Positions 6,882-13,494 of a DNA stretch of 14,790 bases are shown piece after piece. Numbering within the stretch: the first letter of the stretch is position 1; the number at the start of each line of letters is the position of its first letter. The DNA is from Thermoflexales bacterium. GTDB taxonomy: Bacteria > Chloroflexota > Anaerolineae > J036 > Brachytrichaceae. The stretch covers positions 1 to 14,790 of the forward strand of contig JAGOCU010000025.1 of assembly GCA_017998555.1 (NCBI GenBank). Reading direction: 5' to 3'. Under the pieces are notes generated by a model that saw only the letters and a program-made list of their open reading frames with translations, was not told the origin of the DNA and did no database searches. The position numbers and the translations under genes were made by a program.

Positions 6882-7609
6882 GCCGCCACATCGTCAAAAC
6901 GATATCCCGCTCCGCGCACCGTGGCGATGATCGCCGGGTCGGAAGCGCCGTCCTGCAGCTTGCGCCGCAAATGTCCCAAGTGCACATCCACGACGCGATC
7001 ATCGCCATAGAAGTCGGCGCCCCAGACTTGCTCGATGATCTGGTCGCGACTCAACACCCGCCCGTTGTGCCGGGCGAGCGCGACAAGGAGATCAAACTCA
7101 AGGGCGGTCAATTCAAGCAGCCGATCGTCCTTCCACACCAGGCGGGCGTCCGGGTCGATCCGAAGATGCTGGAAGGACAACAACGAGTTTGTCCGCGCGC
7201 CTGGGCGTGCGCGGCGCAGCAGCGCCTTCACCCGGGCCACGAGCTCACGCGGGCTGAACGGCTTGGTCATGTAGTCATCGGCGCCTTCGGTCAGACCAAC
7301 GATTTTGTCCATCTCCTGCGCCCGGGCGGACAGCATCAGGACATACGCTTCGGACTCGCGCCGCAGCGCCTGCAGAACTTGAAAGCCGTCCTTGCCCGGC
7401 AGCATCACGTCCAGGATCACGAGCTCCGGCTTGAAGGCGCGCGCCGCGAGCACGGCCGCGTCCCCATCGGCGGCGACGGACACGGCGTAGCCCTCCTGCT
7501 CGAGATAGGCTTTGATCGCGCTGACGATGCCGGGCTCGTCGTCGACCACCAGCACGCGTGGAACGCCCGGCATCACCGTCATATTGTGAGATCTTTCCGC
7601 TTGCGTCAT
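6878..7609 (-). CDS. Response regulator, OmpR/PhoB family
   Basis: Transcription regulator of 243 residues. The receiver domain has D23-D24, phosphoacceptor D67 (LVILDVMLPG), S94 and K116. A winged-helix DNA-binding domain covers about residues 143-240 (LTALEFDLLVALARHNG, then VDVHLGHLRRKL and the VRGAGYRF wing). The ATG at 7609 overlaps the stop of the DUF7482-like gene (ATGA), and its own stop overlaps the kinase start in the same way, so the three are translationally coupled. The first 15 residues are extra compared with the family; Met10 or Met13 are alternative starts. It is the best candidate to bind the 11-bp-period repeats at 5678-5706. CopR/CusR-like by family and position, but the signal is inferred. 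Confidence 0.93.
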   Translation of the reverse strand: MTQAERSHNMTVMPGVPRVLVVDDEPGIVSAIKAYLEQEGYAVSVAADGDAAVLAARAFKPELVILDVMLPGKDGFQVLQALRRESEAYVLMLSARAQEMDKIVGLTEGADDYMTKPFSPRELVARVKALLRRARPGARTNSLLSFQHLRIDPDARLVWKDDRLLELTALEFDLLVALARHNGRVLSRDQIIEQVWGADFYGDDRVVDVHLGHLRRKLQDGASDPAIIATVRGAGYRFDDVAA

Positions 7610-8178
7610 CGCCGGCCGGCGGGCCAGGTGACGAAGGGCATGTTGATCACCACGCCCGGGCGCTCAAAAGTGATTTCGGCTTTGCCTTCGGCGGCCTTGA
7701 CATCCGCCAGTGACTTCAGTTCGCGCGAGGACTTCTCATCCTTCCAGGTGACAAGCACCAGCCGGCGAAGCGGCGTATAACCTGGGCTGCCTGGCGGATT
7801 GTCAAACACATCCGGCTGGAAGCCCAGCGGGCCCATGCCCTTGATGCCATTCTTGAATACATACACGTCGGCGAGCATCTCTGCCGGCGCCTTTGCCAGG
7901 GAGGGCACCTCGAGCACGGGTGAGTTCATCATCCCGCTCAGCAGCTTCGCGATCCCCGCATCCGATACCTCGGTATGCATGAAGTAGATTTCCTTGCCAT
8001 CCACATAGGCCATGCCCGCCGGCACTGTCGGAGCGTTTGCGGTGTTCATGCCGGACATGGCGCCCATCGCCGGAACTGCTGGGGTCGGGGTGGCGGCCGC
8101 CGCGCACGCGCTTAGCGTTAGGGCTGCCGCAAAAAGCGCGCCGGCGCGGACATGGCTCCTGAGATTGATTGTAGGCAT
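7606..8178 (-). CDS. Lipoprotein, DUF7482-like
   Basis: Exported lipoprotein of 190 residues. An N-terminal signal ends in the lipobox LSAC (C25), followed by a low-complexity linker rich in Ala, Pro and Met (about 26-56). The folded domain begins near YVDGKEIYFMHTE and includes MMNSPVLEVPSL, VYVFKNGIKGMGPLGFQPDVFDNPP (as a motif region, about 105-130) and a C-terminal VVINMPFVTWP. I recall this arrangement from proteins assigned to DUF7482 in Chloroflexota and halophilic archaea; the name is from memory. No biochemical function is known to me. His and Met in the first strand region could be metal ligands. AAAGGA lies 11-14 bases before the ATG at 8178. It overlaps the regulator gene by 4 bases, so it is cotranscribed with it. 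Confidence 0.75.
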   Translation of the reverse strand: MPTINLRSHVRAGALFAAALTLSACAAAATPTPAVPAMGAMSGMNTANAPTVPAGMAYVDGKEIYFMHTEVSDAGIAKLLSGMMNSPVLEVPSLAKAPAEMLADVYVFKNGIKGMGPLGFQPDVFDNPPGSPGYTPLRRLVLVTWKDEKSSRELKSLADVKAAEGKAEITFERPGVVINMPFVTWPAGRR

Positions 8179-8206
8179 ATTCGTTCTGTTTCCTTTGGTC
8201 GCGGCC

Positions 8207-8231
8207 CGCGGACATTCGAGAAATGTCCGCG
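8207..8231. repeat. Short inverted repeat between selenoprotein gene and DUF7482-like gene
   Basis: Ten-bp perfect arms (CGCGGACATT and its complement, 8207-8216 and 8222-8231) with a 5-base loop, 32 bases after the TAA of the selenoprotein candidate and 29 bases before the next start codon. No T-tract. It could tune expression between the first two genes and the rest of the block, or be a protein site. Confidence 0.55.
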
Positions 8232-8262
8232 CGCCTGCTGATTGATTGGCTCCGCCGGGCGC

Positions 8263-8751
8263 TTATCGCACCCAGTTGGATAACACGTTAAGGGTCTTGT
8301 CGGACTGGGTGGGATCGTTTGTCGGCGCATGCACCCTGAAGACGTGCTTGCCGCCCATCTCGCCATGCATCATGAACTCCATAGTGAGGTACGTCTGTTC
8401 CCCGGGATTGATGACCATCGAACCGATGGTCGGGACAGGCGGTCAGCACCCCTCGAGCACCTCAACCCAGGGGGCTTTTGCCAGGCGCAGCGGCTGGTCG
8501 CCCGCGTTCGACACGCGGAAAGTCGCGCGTGTTGTCGTTCCCAGCGGCAAGTTGCCAAGGTCGATCGTTTCAAAGTCGACCTTGAGCTTCGGCGCGCCGC
8601 GTGTTTCGATCGGGACGCTTTGGGCCTGAGGCTGCGTGCCCGCGCTCAGTGCGGCGATGGCGGCCAGCGCCAGCGCGGCGATACCGGCGAGGATCAGCAG
8701 CGGCGATATTTGTCGTTGCGCCGATCGGTGTTTTCGGTGGGTGGGTCGCAT
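8263..8751 (-). CDS. DUF1573-like membrane-anchored protein, probable selenoprotein (in-frame UGA)
   Basis: A 162-residue protein if UGA at 8445-8443 is read as selenocysteine (U103); otherwise it stops after 102 residues. A basic start and a hydrophobic helix (about 17-38) anchor or export it. Residues 58-93 form an Ig-like strand set typical of DUF1573 (FETIDLGNLPLGTTT, FRVSNAGDQPLRL). The candidate redox or metal site is GCUPPVP (101-107). After the UGA the frame continues for 59 codons to TAA with coherent sense: VINPGEQT, MEFMMHGEMGG, HVFRVHAPTNDP. A hairpin 11 nt after the UGA fits a bacterial SECIS element. The ATG at 8751 has AAGGAG five bases upstream. It lies second in the PCYCGC-led copper block. 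A Cys-Sec pair suggests thiol or selenol redox chemistry or copper binding; that is inferred. A nonsense mutation or sequencing error is the alternative. Confidence 0.85.
8413..8431 (-). promoter_or_regulatory. Candidate bacterial SECIS hairpin
   Basis: On the minus-strand RNA, 11 nt after the UGA, GACCAUC and GAUGGUC form a perfect 7-bp stem closed by the loop GGUUC. The loop starts with GG followed by U, 19 nt after the UGA. In E. coli fdhF the hairpin likewise begins 11 nt after UGA and carries GGU in its apical loop. SelB would bind it to insert selenocysteine. The hairpin lies in coding sequence, as usual for bacteria. Confidence 0.8.
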
Positions 8752-8792
8752 GTTTCTCCTTTGCTTCCGAGCGCCTGGCTTTATAGCCAACG

Positions 8793-9281
8793 TCAGGGCA
8801 TGACGGTTTGGGTTCCGGCTCCGCTTTCGGCGTAGGTCAGATCGATATGCGCGCGAATGTCGCCCGGGGATTTGCCTTCCTGTTTCAAACGCAGGGCGTC
8901 GTGGGTGATGTTGACGCAGATGACACAGCCAAAAGCGTGGATGTCGTAACGCAAACGTCCGTCGGGCTCGACGCCGGACACATAGCAGTCATAGTTGTCG
9001 CGATGCCCGATGGCAGCGCATCCGCAGTAGCACGGGATCCGGCGCAGAAGCGTCTCCTGTTGCGACGCAAGTCGATACGCCAAAACCGTGCGCGGGGCGG
9101 CCTTCAGCACGAGCTCTGGCAAGTCCTGCGCCGCTGCCATGGGCATGCCATGCGTCTCATCTGGTCCGTTGGCAGCGCAAGCCGTTCCGAGGAGGCTGAC
9201 CGCCAGCAACACGGCGACCAGGGCCGGCCACGGCCGCATCGCCACGCTAACGATTCTGGGCCGACGAATGTGAGTGCTCAA
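8793..9281 (-). CDS. PCYCGC-motif lipoprotein
   Basis: Exported protein of 162 residues, probably a lipoprotein (GTAC, C35, after a hydrophobic stretch 18-34). The hallmark PCYCGC is at residues 83-88, with a following GHRDNYDCYV (H93, C99) and a second Cys pair in FGCVICV (C119, C122), giving at least six Cys for a metal or thiol site. The PCYCGC family (PF13798 by recall) has no settled function. It opens the block that continues with the selenoprotein candidate 41 bases downstream. TTG at 9281 is chosen as start because AAGGA stands at normal distance and gives a complete signal peptide; ATG at 9239 lacks a ribosome site. Two tandem operator-like palindromes lie 115-143 bp upstream. A role in extracytoplasmic copper handling is inferred from context. 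Confidence 0.85.
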   Translation of the reverse strand: MSTHIRRPRIVSVAMRPWPALVAVLLAVSLLGTACAANGPDETHGMPMAAAQDLPELVLKAAPRTVLAYRLASQQETLLRRIPCYCGCAAIGHRDNYDCYVSGVEPDGRLRYDIHAFGCVICVNITHDALRLKQEGKSPGDIRAHIDLTYAESGAGTQTVMP

Positions 9282-9395
9282 TGTTATTTCCTTCTTCCCG
9301 GAGCCTGCGACCAGAACGCTGGAAGGGCGCCGCGGTCCGGATAGACGATACAGAAACCGCGCCCGGGTTGCACTGGCGAGTCGGCCAGTCCCGCG

Positions 9396-9424
9396 TAGGC
9401 AAATATGCCTATGGCATTGATGCC
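9396..9424 (-). promoter_or_regulatory. Tandem operator-like palindromes upstream of the PCYCGC-led block
   Basis: An exact palindrome TAGGCA-AATA-TGCCTA (plus strand, 9396-9411) is followed by a second site with the same core, GGCA-TTGA-TGCC (9413-9424); their centres are 15 bp apart. The same outer hexamers with the same 4-base spacing stand before the cytochrome c gene. A possible -10 hexamer TATCGT lies downstream at 9350-9345 on the minus strand, as in the cytochrome promoter, but no good -35 accompanies it. Confidence 0.6.
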
Positions 9425-9448
9425 CCATCAGGCCGACGATTCAAGCAG

Positions 9449-10243
9449 TCAATCATGATGATGACGATTCAATCCATCTGGCTGCTTGTTGCGATTGCCA
9501 TATGCGCCGCCGTGGGTCTTGCCCTGGGGTTGACGGTTTGGTTGTTGGGGCGCGATCCCGCCAACAAGTGAATCGAGCCGCGGCAGCACAAGCCAGGCAA
9601 CTCCCAGTCCGGCCGCCACGCCCGTGGCCAGGCGCATGACTGAATTGAAGGATCCCCATGCGTCCCCGGCATAGAAATCTGGTCGGAGCGCGGCGTTGGT
9701 AAGCGCGCTCAGCCACGCATTCGTGTCGCGGAAGCCCATTCCCAGCCCCTGAATGTCCGAGACCATGTGAGTCAACCCGTCAACGGCCAGCGGCACCAGC
9801 AGCAGGATGAAGGGGACGAACGCCAGCGGCCGAATCTGGCGGCGCAGGGCGGCGTAGATCAGACTGCCCGCCCAGAAACTCGAATACAGCGACACCATCC
9901 GATCCGACCAGGCTACCTTAAAGCCCATCTCGGCGTTTCCGATGAACTCGCGCAGCACGAGCGGATTGGCGCTTCCGGTGAGTTCGACAAAGCGCGCCAG
10001 CGGAAAGGTGAAGTTTGGGCCGAACAAAAACCAGGAGCGCTCGGGCAGTTGGTGGCAGACGAAACTGTAGACGAAATACAGCACGCGCGCCAGGGATTGG
10101 GCGTTGAGCGCCATCAGTACAGGCGCCGCGAAGGGTAACAGGACGAATGCGCCAAAAGCGACGTTGAAAACGCCGAGCCAGTGCCGCCCGATCCAGGCGC
10201 CGCGCGAAACGGGTTGCGGATAAGCGATGGGCATGCTGGTCAT
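9449..10243 (-). CDS. Integral membrane protein, DUF2085
   Basis: A 264-residue polytopic membrane protein. After a short start, the first helix (about 24-46) leads into YFVYSFVCHQLPERS (CHQ at 63-65, PERS at 67-70), the signature of DUF2085, followed by further hydrophobic helices and a polar, Gln/Asn/His-rich tail of about 30 residues ending NRHHHD. Function is unknown; the invariant Cys-His-Gln and the terminal His could bind metal. ATG at 10243 is chosen because it follows the upstream gene by 20 bases with GGAG 11 bases before it; ATG at 10234 is an alternative. The upstream neighbour is also a polytopic membrane protein and probably cotranscribed. The last 120 bases overlap, antisense, a small hydrophobic ORF, and the tail has weaker coding character than the rest. 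Confidence 0.85.
   Translation of the reverse strand: MTSMPIAYPQPVSRGAWIGRHWLGVFNVAFGAFVLLPFAAPVLMALNAQSLARVLYFVYSFVCHQLPERSWFLFGPNFTFPLARFVELTGSANPLVLREFIGNAEMGFKVAWSDRMVSLYSSFWAGSLIYAALRRQIRPLAFVPFILLLVPLAVDGLTHMVSDIQGLGMGFRDTNAWLSALTNAALRPDFYAGDAWGSFNSVMRLATGVAAGLGVAWLVLPRLDSLVGGIAPQQPNRQPQGKTHGGAYGNRNKQPDGLNRHHHD
9455..9571 (+). CDS. Possible small single-helix membrane protein, antisense to DUF2085 tail
   Basis: A 38-residue frame starting with three Met codons, containing one hydrophobic helix (IWLLVAIAICAAVGLALGL) and ending in a polar GRDPANK tail, the look of a real small membrane protein. It has no clear ribosome site and lies wholly opposite the low-complexity 3' end of the DUF2085 gene, where codon use of the minus frame is weak. 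It may be a chance frame. Reported at low confidence. Confidence 0.2.
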   Translation: MMMTIQSIWLLVAIAICAAVGLALGLTVWLLGRDPANK

Positions 10244-10263
10244 GGGTTGAGTTACTCCGTGTG

Positions 10264-11010
10264 TCAAACAACGCCGGCGCCACGGGCGGCCAGCAGCAAG
10301 CCGATCAGAACCGGCTGATGAATCACGTAAACGGCGAGCGAATGCCGACCCAGCCAGCCCAGGCCGCGCGTGACCGGCGAGCCGGATAGATCCGGAATCC
10401 GGAAGCGCGCCCCACCGCCGGGATAGAGCGTCCGGCCGGCCGCCAGCCCGGCTAACACCAGGCCGAACCACGGCAGGAGCGGGTAGTAGTCCAGCATCGC
10501 CACACCCGCCTGGGGCACGCCCACGGGGAGCAACCATGGGGTGGGGGTGCTGAGCGTGTTCAGCCACAACCCCAGGGCGAAAAGGCTCGCGCCGATCGCC
10601 GCGTTCCAGCCGGCGGGAACCTTCACGAACGGAATCACCAACACCATCGCCAGACCCGCCTGATGGAGGATCCCAAAGCGCACCCAGGCATCCCCGGCGA
10701 AGACGGCCGTGCCGATCGAAATCAGGGCGGCCAACCCAAGCAGGATCAGCGCGCGCCGGGCAAGCCAGGGCCCGACGGGTGGGCCCGTGCGTGAGGACCG
10801 GATCGCCACCGCGACGCCCATCACAAAGATGAACGTGCCGCCGATGGCGCGCGCAAAATGCTGCCACGGCGGCGATCCGACGTCTTGCGTGGTCAGCCCG
10901 AAGTACCACAAATCCCACATGAAGTGGAAGAAAACCATCGCTGCCACAGCCATTCCGCGCAGGGCGTCAACCTCCCAGAATCGGTTTCGACCCTCAATCG
11001 CGTTTGTCAA
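10264..11010 (-). CDS. Membrane acyltransferase-like protein, DUF1624 (HGSNAT catalytic-like)
   Basis: A 248-residue protein with about seven hydrophobic helices. The N-terminal FWEVDALRG (11-19) followed by MVFFHFMWDL with a membrane-embedded His (H29) is the signature of DUF1624, the bacterial relatives of the heparan-alpha-glucosaminide N-acetyltransferase catalytic domain. The C-terminal LGRHSLAVYVIHQP also fits membrane acyltransferases. It would move an acyl group across or at the cytoplasmic membrane; the substrate is unknown. TTG at 11010 is the only start that keeps the N-terminal motif; no strong ribosome site is visible. It precedes the DUF2085 gene by 20 bases. A direct tie to copper is not evident. 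Confidence 0.83.
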   Translation of the reverse strand: MTNAIEGRNRFWEVDALRGMAVAAMVFFHFMWDLWYFGLTTQDVGSPPWQHFARAIGGTFIFVMGVAVAIRSSRTGPPVGPWLARRALILLGLAALISIGTAVFAGDAWVRFGILHQAGLAMVLVIPFVKVPAGWNAAIGASLFALGLWLNTLSTPTPWLLPVGVPQAGVAMLDYYPLLPWFGLVLAGLAAGRTLYPGGGARFRIPDLSGSPVTRGLGWLGRHSLAVYVIHQPVLIGLLLAARGAGVV

Positions 11011-11038
11011 GATATCGCCGTGTCAGGCGCAAATCGTT

Positions 11039-11155
11039 TATCCACAGATTACGCAGATTTCCGCGGATTTGGACATGCGCCGCGCGGACACGGAAAACGA
11101 ATCGGCGGAAATCTGCGTAATCTGTGGATAGATCGCGCATTTCATTCGCGCAAAC
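11039..11155. repeat. Dispersed intergenic repeat, copy A (26-bp arms)
   Basis: Perfect 26-bp inverted arms (11039-11064 and 11105-11130) beginning TATCCACAGATTACGCAG, around a 40-base middle, then a shared tail to about 11155. A second copy in the same orientation is at 12930-13045. This copy starts 22 bases after the multicopper oxidase stop. Spurious translations of such repeats are familiar in many environmental genomes. Confidence 0.9.
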
Positions 11156-11177
11156 ATCAGCGGGTTTCAGTTGGGCG

Positions 11178-12905
11178 TCACGCGACGCGGTAGTTGCGCA
11201 TCATCCCGCTCGATTCGTGCTCCAGGTTGTGGCAGTGATACAGATAGAGTCCCTTGTAACGCTCAAACTTCATCGCGAGCTTAACCGTCTCGCCGGGCAT
11301 CACCAGGATTGTGTCCTTCCAGCCTTCGTCCGTCCAGCCCTCGCGCACAGTGTCCCAGCCGGATTTGAGCTGCGGCAGAACTTCGCGGTTGAGCACCTGG
11401 AACTGCCCGCCATGAATATGGATCGGATGGGCCATCCCGTTGGCGTCCATCATCTGTCCGGGATTCAGCTTGTTGACGATCTCCCAGACCTCGGTCGTGC
11501 CCAGCTTGATTGTCTCCTCGGGCAGCACGCTGTCCATCTCAAAGGTCCGGTTGTTGATCAACCACTGCATGCCGTTGAGGGTCAACCCAACCTGGCGCGG
11601 GCTGGCCGCGTTCACGGCCTGCTCGGCCCGCAGGCGGGTGATCGACGACAGCGCGCGGGGCAGGCTCAGCGTTTCCTTCTCCTCGCGCTCGACTTTGACC
11701 TTGAACAGCGTCATCGGGGTGCCTTGTTCCGGCCCGCTGCCGCCCATCATCCCGCCCATCATGCCCCCGTGGTCATCGACGCCCTCGAATTTCAGGCTCT
11801 GCAGGGTGATCTCGGCCCCGACCTTGAGCCGGCTGAAATCCGCCCAGATCTCGACCCGCTCGCCCGGCGAAAGCATGACATATGGCTTCTCGACCGGCTT
11901 CTCGAGCAGGCCGCCGTCGGTGCCGATCACGATGACGGGGCTGCTGTCGCTCCAGCCCAGTTTGTAGATCCGGGCATTGGAGCCGTTCAGCAGCCGCAAC
12001 CGATACGCCCGGGTGGCGACCGACATGCTGTAGTCGGGCTTGCCGTTCACCAGGATTCGCGTGCCGAGGAAGCCCATCATCTGGTCCATCATCCCCTGCA
12101 TGCCCATTCCGCTGCCTGGAGCGGGTGTCGCGGAACCGCCCATCATCCCGCCCATCCCCGGCATGTTGTGGCCCGGCATGCCGCCCGCGGGCGCACCCGG
12201 GTTGGCCGGCATGCTGCCCGCTCCGCCCAGATACACAAACTGATTGTCCGCGTCAAAGGCGCGGTCTTGAATGACGAGCGGAATATCGCAGGCGCCTGAG
12301 GGCAGGCCGGCAGCCGCCTCTTCAGGATCGCTGACCAGAAACATGCCGGCCAGACCGTTGTAGACCTGCACTCCGGTCTGCTCGTGCGGGTGGGGGTGGA
12401 ACCAGTATGAGCCGGCCCGATCAATGACCTCGAATTCGTAAACGTAGGATTGTCCCGGCTGAATCGCAAAGCGCGGGTGGCCGTCCATGTCCTCAGGCAG
12501 ATTCAGGCCATGCCAGTGCACGATGCTGGGATGCCCGGCCGGAAGATCATTCTTGAAGTTGATCCGCACGCGCTGGCCCTTCTGTGCCCGAATGATGGGG
12601 CCCAGATAGCTGTCCTTCAGGGTGACCAGGCTCGAGGCATCGCCCTTGGCCAGGCTGGCTTGATAGCCCCATACGGCCGTGCTCTTGCCGGGCAGGATTT
12701 GGGCGTTGCCGGCTGCCGCGCGCAGATTGAGCTCGATGTCCGGGCTGAAGCCACTGCTGGCCCCGCGCGGCGTCGCTCCGGCAACGGCCGGGGCCGCAGG
12801 CTGGCTTGGCGGAACGGCACAGGCGGTGATGCCGCCGGCCGCAATCAGGGCACCGCCAGCGCCAAGGGTGCGCAGAAAGCTGCGCCGGGAAAACGTTTGG
12901 TTCAT
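11178..12905 (-). CDS. Multicopper oxidase, Tat-exported, with Met-rich loops
   Basis: Periplasmic or outer-surface oxidase of 575 residues, CueO/PcoA-like, which would couple oxidation of Cu(I) or another substrate to reduction of O2 to water. A Tat motif SRRSFLR (6-12) and a lipobox-like ITAC (C29) give export and perhaps lipid anchoring. All copper motifs are present: HWHG (H130, H132), WFHPHP (H170, H172), HPIHIHG (493-499) and HCHNLEH with the axial M568 (557-568). Two Met-rich insertions, residues about 241-277 and 378-388 (GGMMGGMMGG type), match the substrate-copper binding loops of cuprous oxidases. ATG at 12905 has no good ribosome site, only an A-rich leader. The gene lies between two direct copies of a dispersed repeat and next to a cytochrome c gene that might supply or receive electrons. 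Confidence 0.95.
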   Translation of the reverse strand: MNQTFSRRSFLRTLGAGGALIAAGGITACAVPPSQPAAPAVAGATPRGASSGFSPDIELNLRAAAGNAQILPGKSTAVWGYQASLAKGDASSLVTLKDSYLGPIIRAQKGQRVRINFKNDLPAGHPSIVHWHGLNLPEDMDGHPRFAIQPGQSYVYEFEVIDRAGSYWFHPHPHEQTGVQVYNGLAGMFLVSDPEEAAAGLPSGACDIPLVIQDRAFDADNQFVYLGGAGSMPANPGAPAGGMPGHNMPGMGGMMGGSATPAPGSGMGMQGMMDQMMGFLGTRILVNGKPDYSMSVATRAYRLRLLNGSNARIYKLGWSDSSPVIVIGTDGGLLEKPVEKPYVMLSPGERVEIWADFSRLKVGAEITLQSLKFEGVDDHGGMMGGMMGGSGPEQGTPMTLFKVKVEREEKETLSLPRALSSITRLRAEQAVNAASPRQVGLTLNGMQWLINNRTFEMDSVLPEETIKLGTTEVWEIVNKLNPGQMMDANGMAHPIHIHGGQFQVLNREVLPQLKSGWDTVREGWTDEGWKDTILVMPGETVKLAMKFERYKGLYLYHCHNLEHESSGMMRNYRVA

Positions 12906-12929
12906 GGTTTGGGAGAGTTTTTTTGTGCG

Positions 12930-13045
12930 TCCACAGATTACGCAGACTTCCGCGGATCTTGGACAAGCGCCGCGCGAATAAGAAAAAGGAATCGGCGGAA
13001 ATCTGCGTAATCTGCGGATAGATCGCCTATTTCATCAGCGCACAC
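12930..13045. repeat. Dispersed intergenic repeat, copy B (24-bp arms, two mismatches)
   Basis: Same element and orientation as copy A. Arms 12930-12953 and 12997-13020 pair at 22 of 24 positions; the middle and the tail also match copy A in part. It starts 15 bases after the cytochrome c stop. On the minus-strand RNA both mismatches are G-U pairs, whereas on the plus strand they are A-C. Confidence 0.88.
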
Positions 13046-13060
13046 TTGCGTCGGCTTCAT

Positions 13061-13459
13061 TTAGCGGATGCCGGCTTCGCGTTGAAGCGCGCGCACATAC
13101 TGCGTGATTTCGCGGGTTTCGGCGTCAGTGATAGTAGGCTGGGCGGGCATGTTCCCGAATTTCCAGTGATGTTGGACCGAGCCGTTGCGCACGGCCAGGA
13201 GGAAAGCAGCGTCGGAGTGGTGGCTTGGCTCGTAGATCTTGTCCACCAGCGGTGGGCCGATCTGGGTGCCGGTGGCGCGCACGCCATGGCAGGCGGCGCA
13301 GGTCTGATTAAAAAGTTGTTCGCCGCGCGAGGCTCCCGGGGCGGAGATCGCCGCCGCTGGCGGCGTGGGGGGCGCACTGGCAGCAGCGCTGGAACAGGCG
13401 CCCAGTCCGCCCGCAAGGAGAAGACCGGCGGCAAGGCGCAAAAGGCGTGTGATCGGCAC
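13061..13459 (-). CDS. Small c-type cytochrome, lipoprotein
   Basis: Monohaem cytochrome of 132 residues, anchored outside the cytoplasmic membrane. The signal peptide ends LGAC (C22), followed by an Ala/Pro linker, then a class I cytochrome c domain with CAACH (C54, C57, H58) as the haem site and M104 in FGNMPAQ as the likely distal ligand, ending in a helix EITQYVRAL. It would carry single electrons, perhaps from the neighbouring multicopper oxidase substrate cycle or to a terminal oxidase. The GTG start at 13459 has no ribosome site but follows a promoter-like TTGCCC-N17-TATCGT by six bases, which suggests leaderless initiation. An exact copy of the TAGGCA-N4-TGCCTA palindrome abuts the -35 element, linking it to the copper block. 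Confidence 0.9.
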   Translation of the reverse strand: MPITRLLRLAAGLLLAGGLGACSSAAASAPPTPPAAAISAPGASRGEQLFNQTCAACHGVRATGTQIGPPLVDKIYEPSHHSDAAFLLAVRNGSVQHHWKFGNMPAQPTITDAETREITQYVRALQREAGIR

Positions 13460-13465
13460 GGGGTG

Positions 13466-13494
13466 ACGATACCTGACCGAGTGTGGGCGGGCAA
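13466..13494 (-). promoter_or_regulatory. Promoter of the cytochrome c gene
   Basis: On the minus strand, TTGCCC (13494-13489) and TATCGT (13471-13466) are 17 bp apart, a normal sigma-70-type spacing with moderate matches. The GTG start codon begins six bases after the -10, near the expected transcription start. Confidence 0.5.

Noticed and set aside
8443..8445. UGA taken as the true stop of a 102-residue DUF1573-like protein
   Set aside because: The same frame continues with coherent family-like sequence to a TAA, and a SECIS-like hairpin follows at the right distance; truncation would remove half the domain.
9396..9424. Palindromes as DtxR/IdeR or CsoR sites
   Set aside because: The AGGC/GCCT halves recall DtxR boxes, but the spacing and flanks differ, and no CsoR-type pattern is visible; the regulator is left unnamed.
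10244..10918. Extended 489-codon frame upstream of the DUF2085 start
   Set aside because: It runs out of frame through the intact DUF1624 gene and has no domain; the true start is near 10243.
11124..12299. Plus-strand frame of 391 codons opposite the multicopper oxidase
   Set aside because: The oxidase has all copper ligands in order; the plus frame is compositional shadow and begins inside a dispersed repeat.
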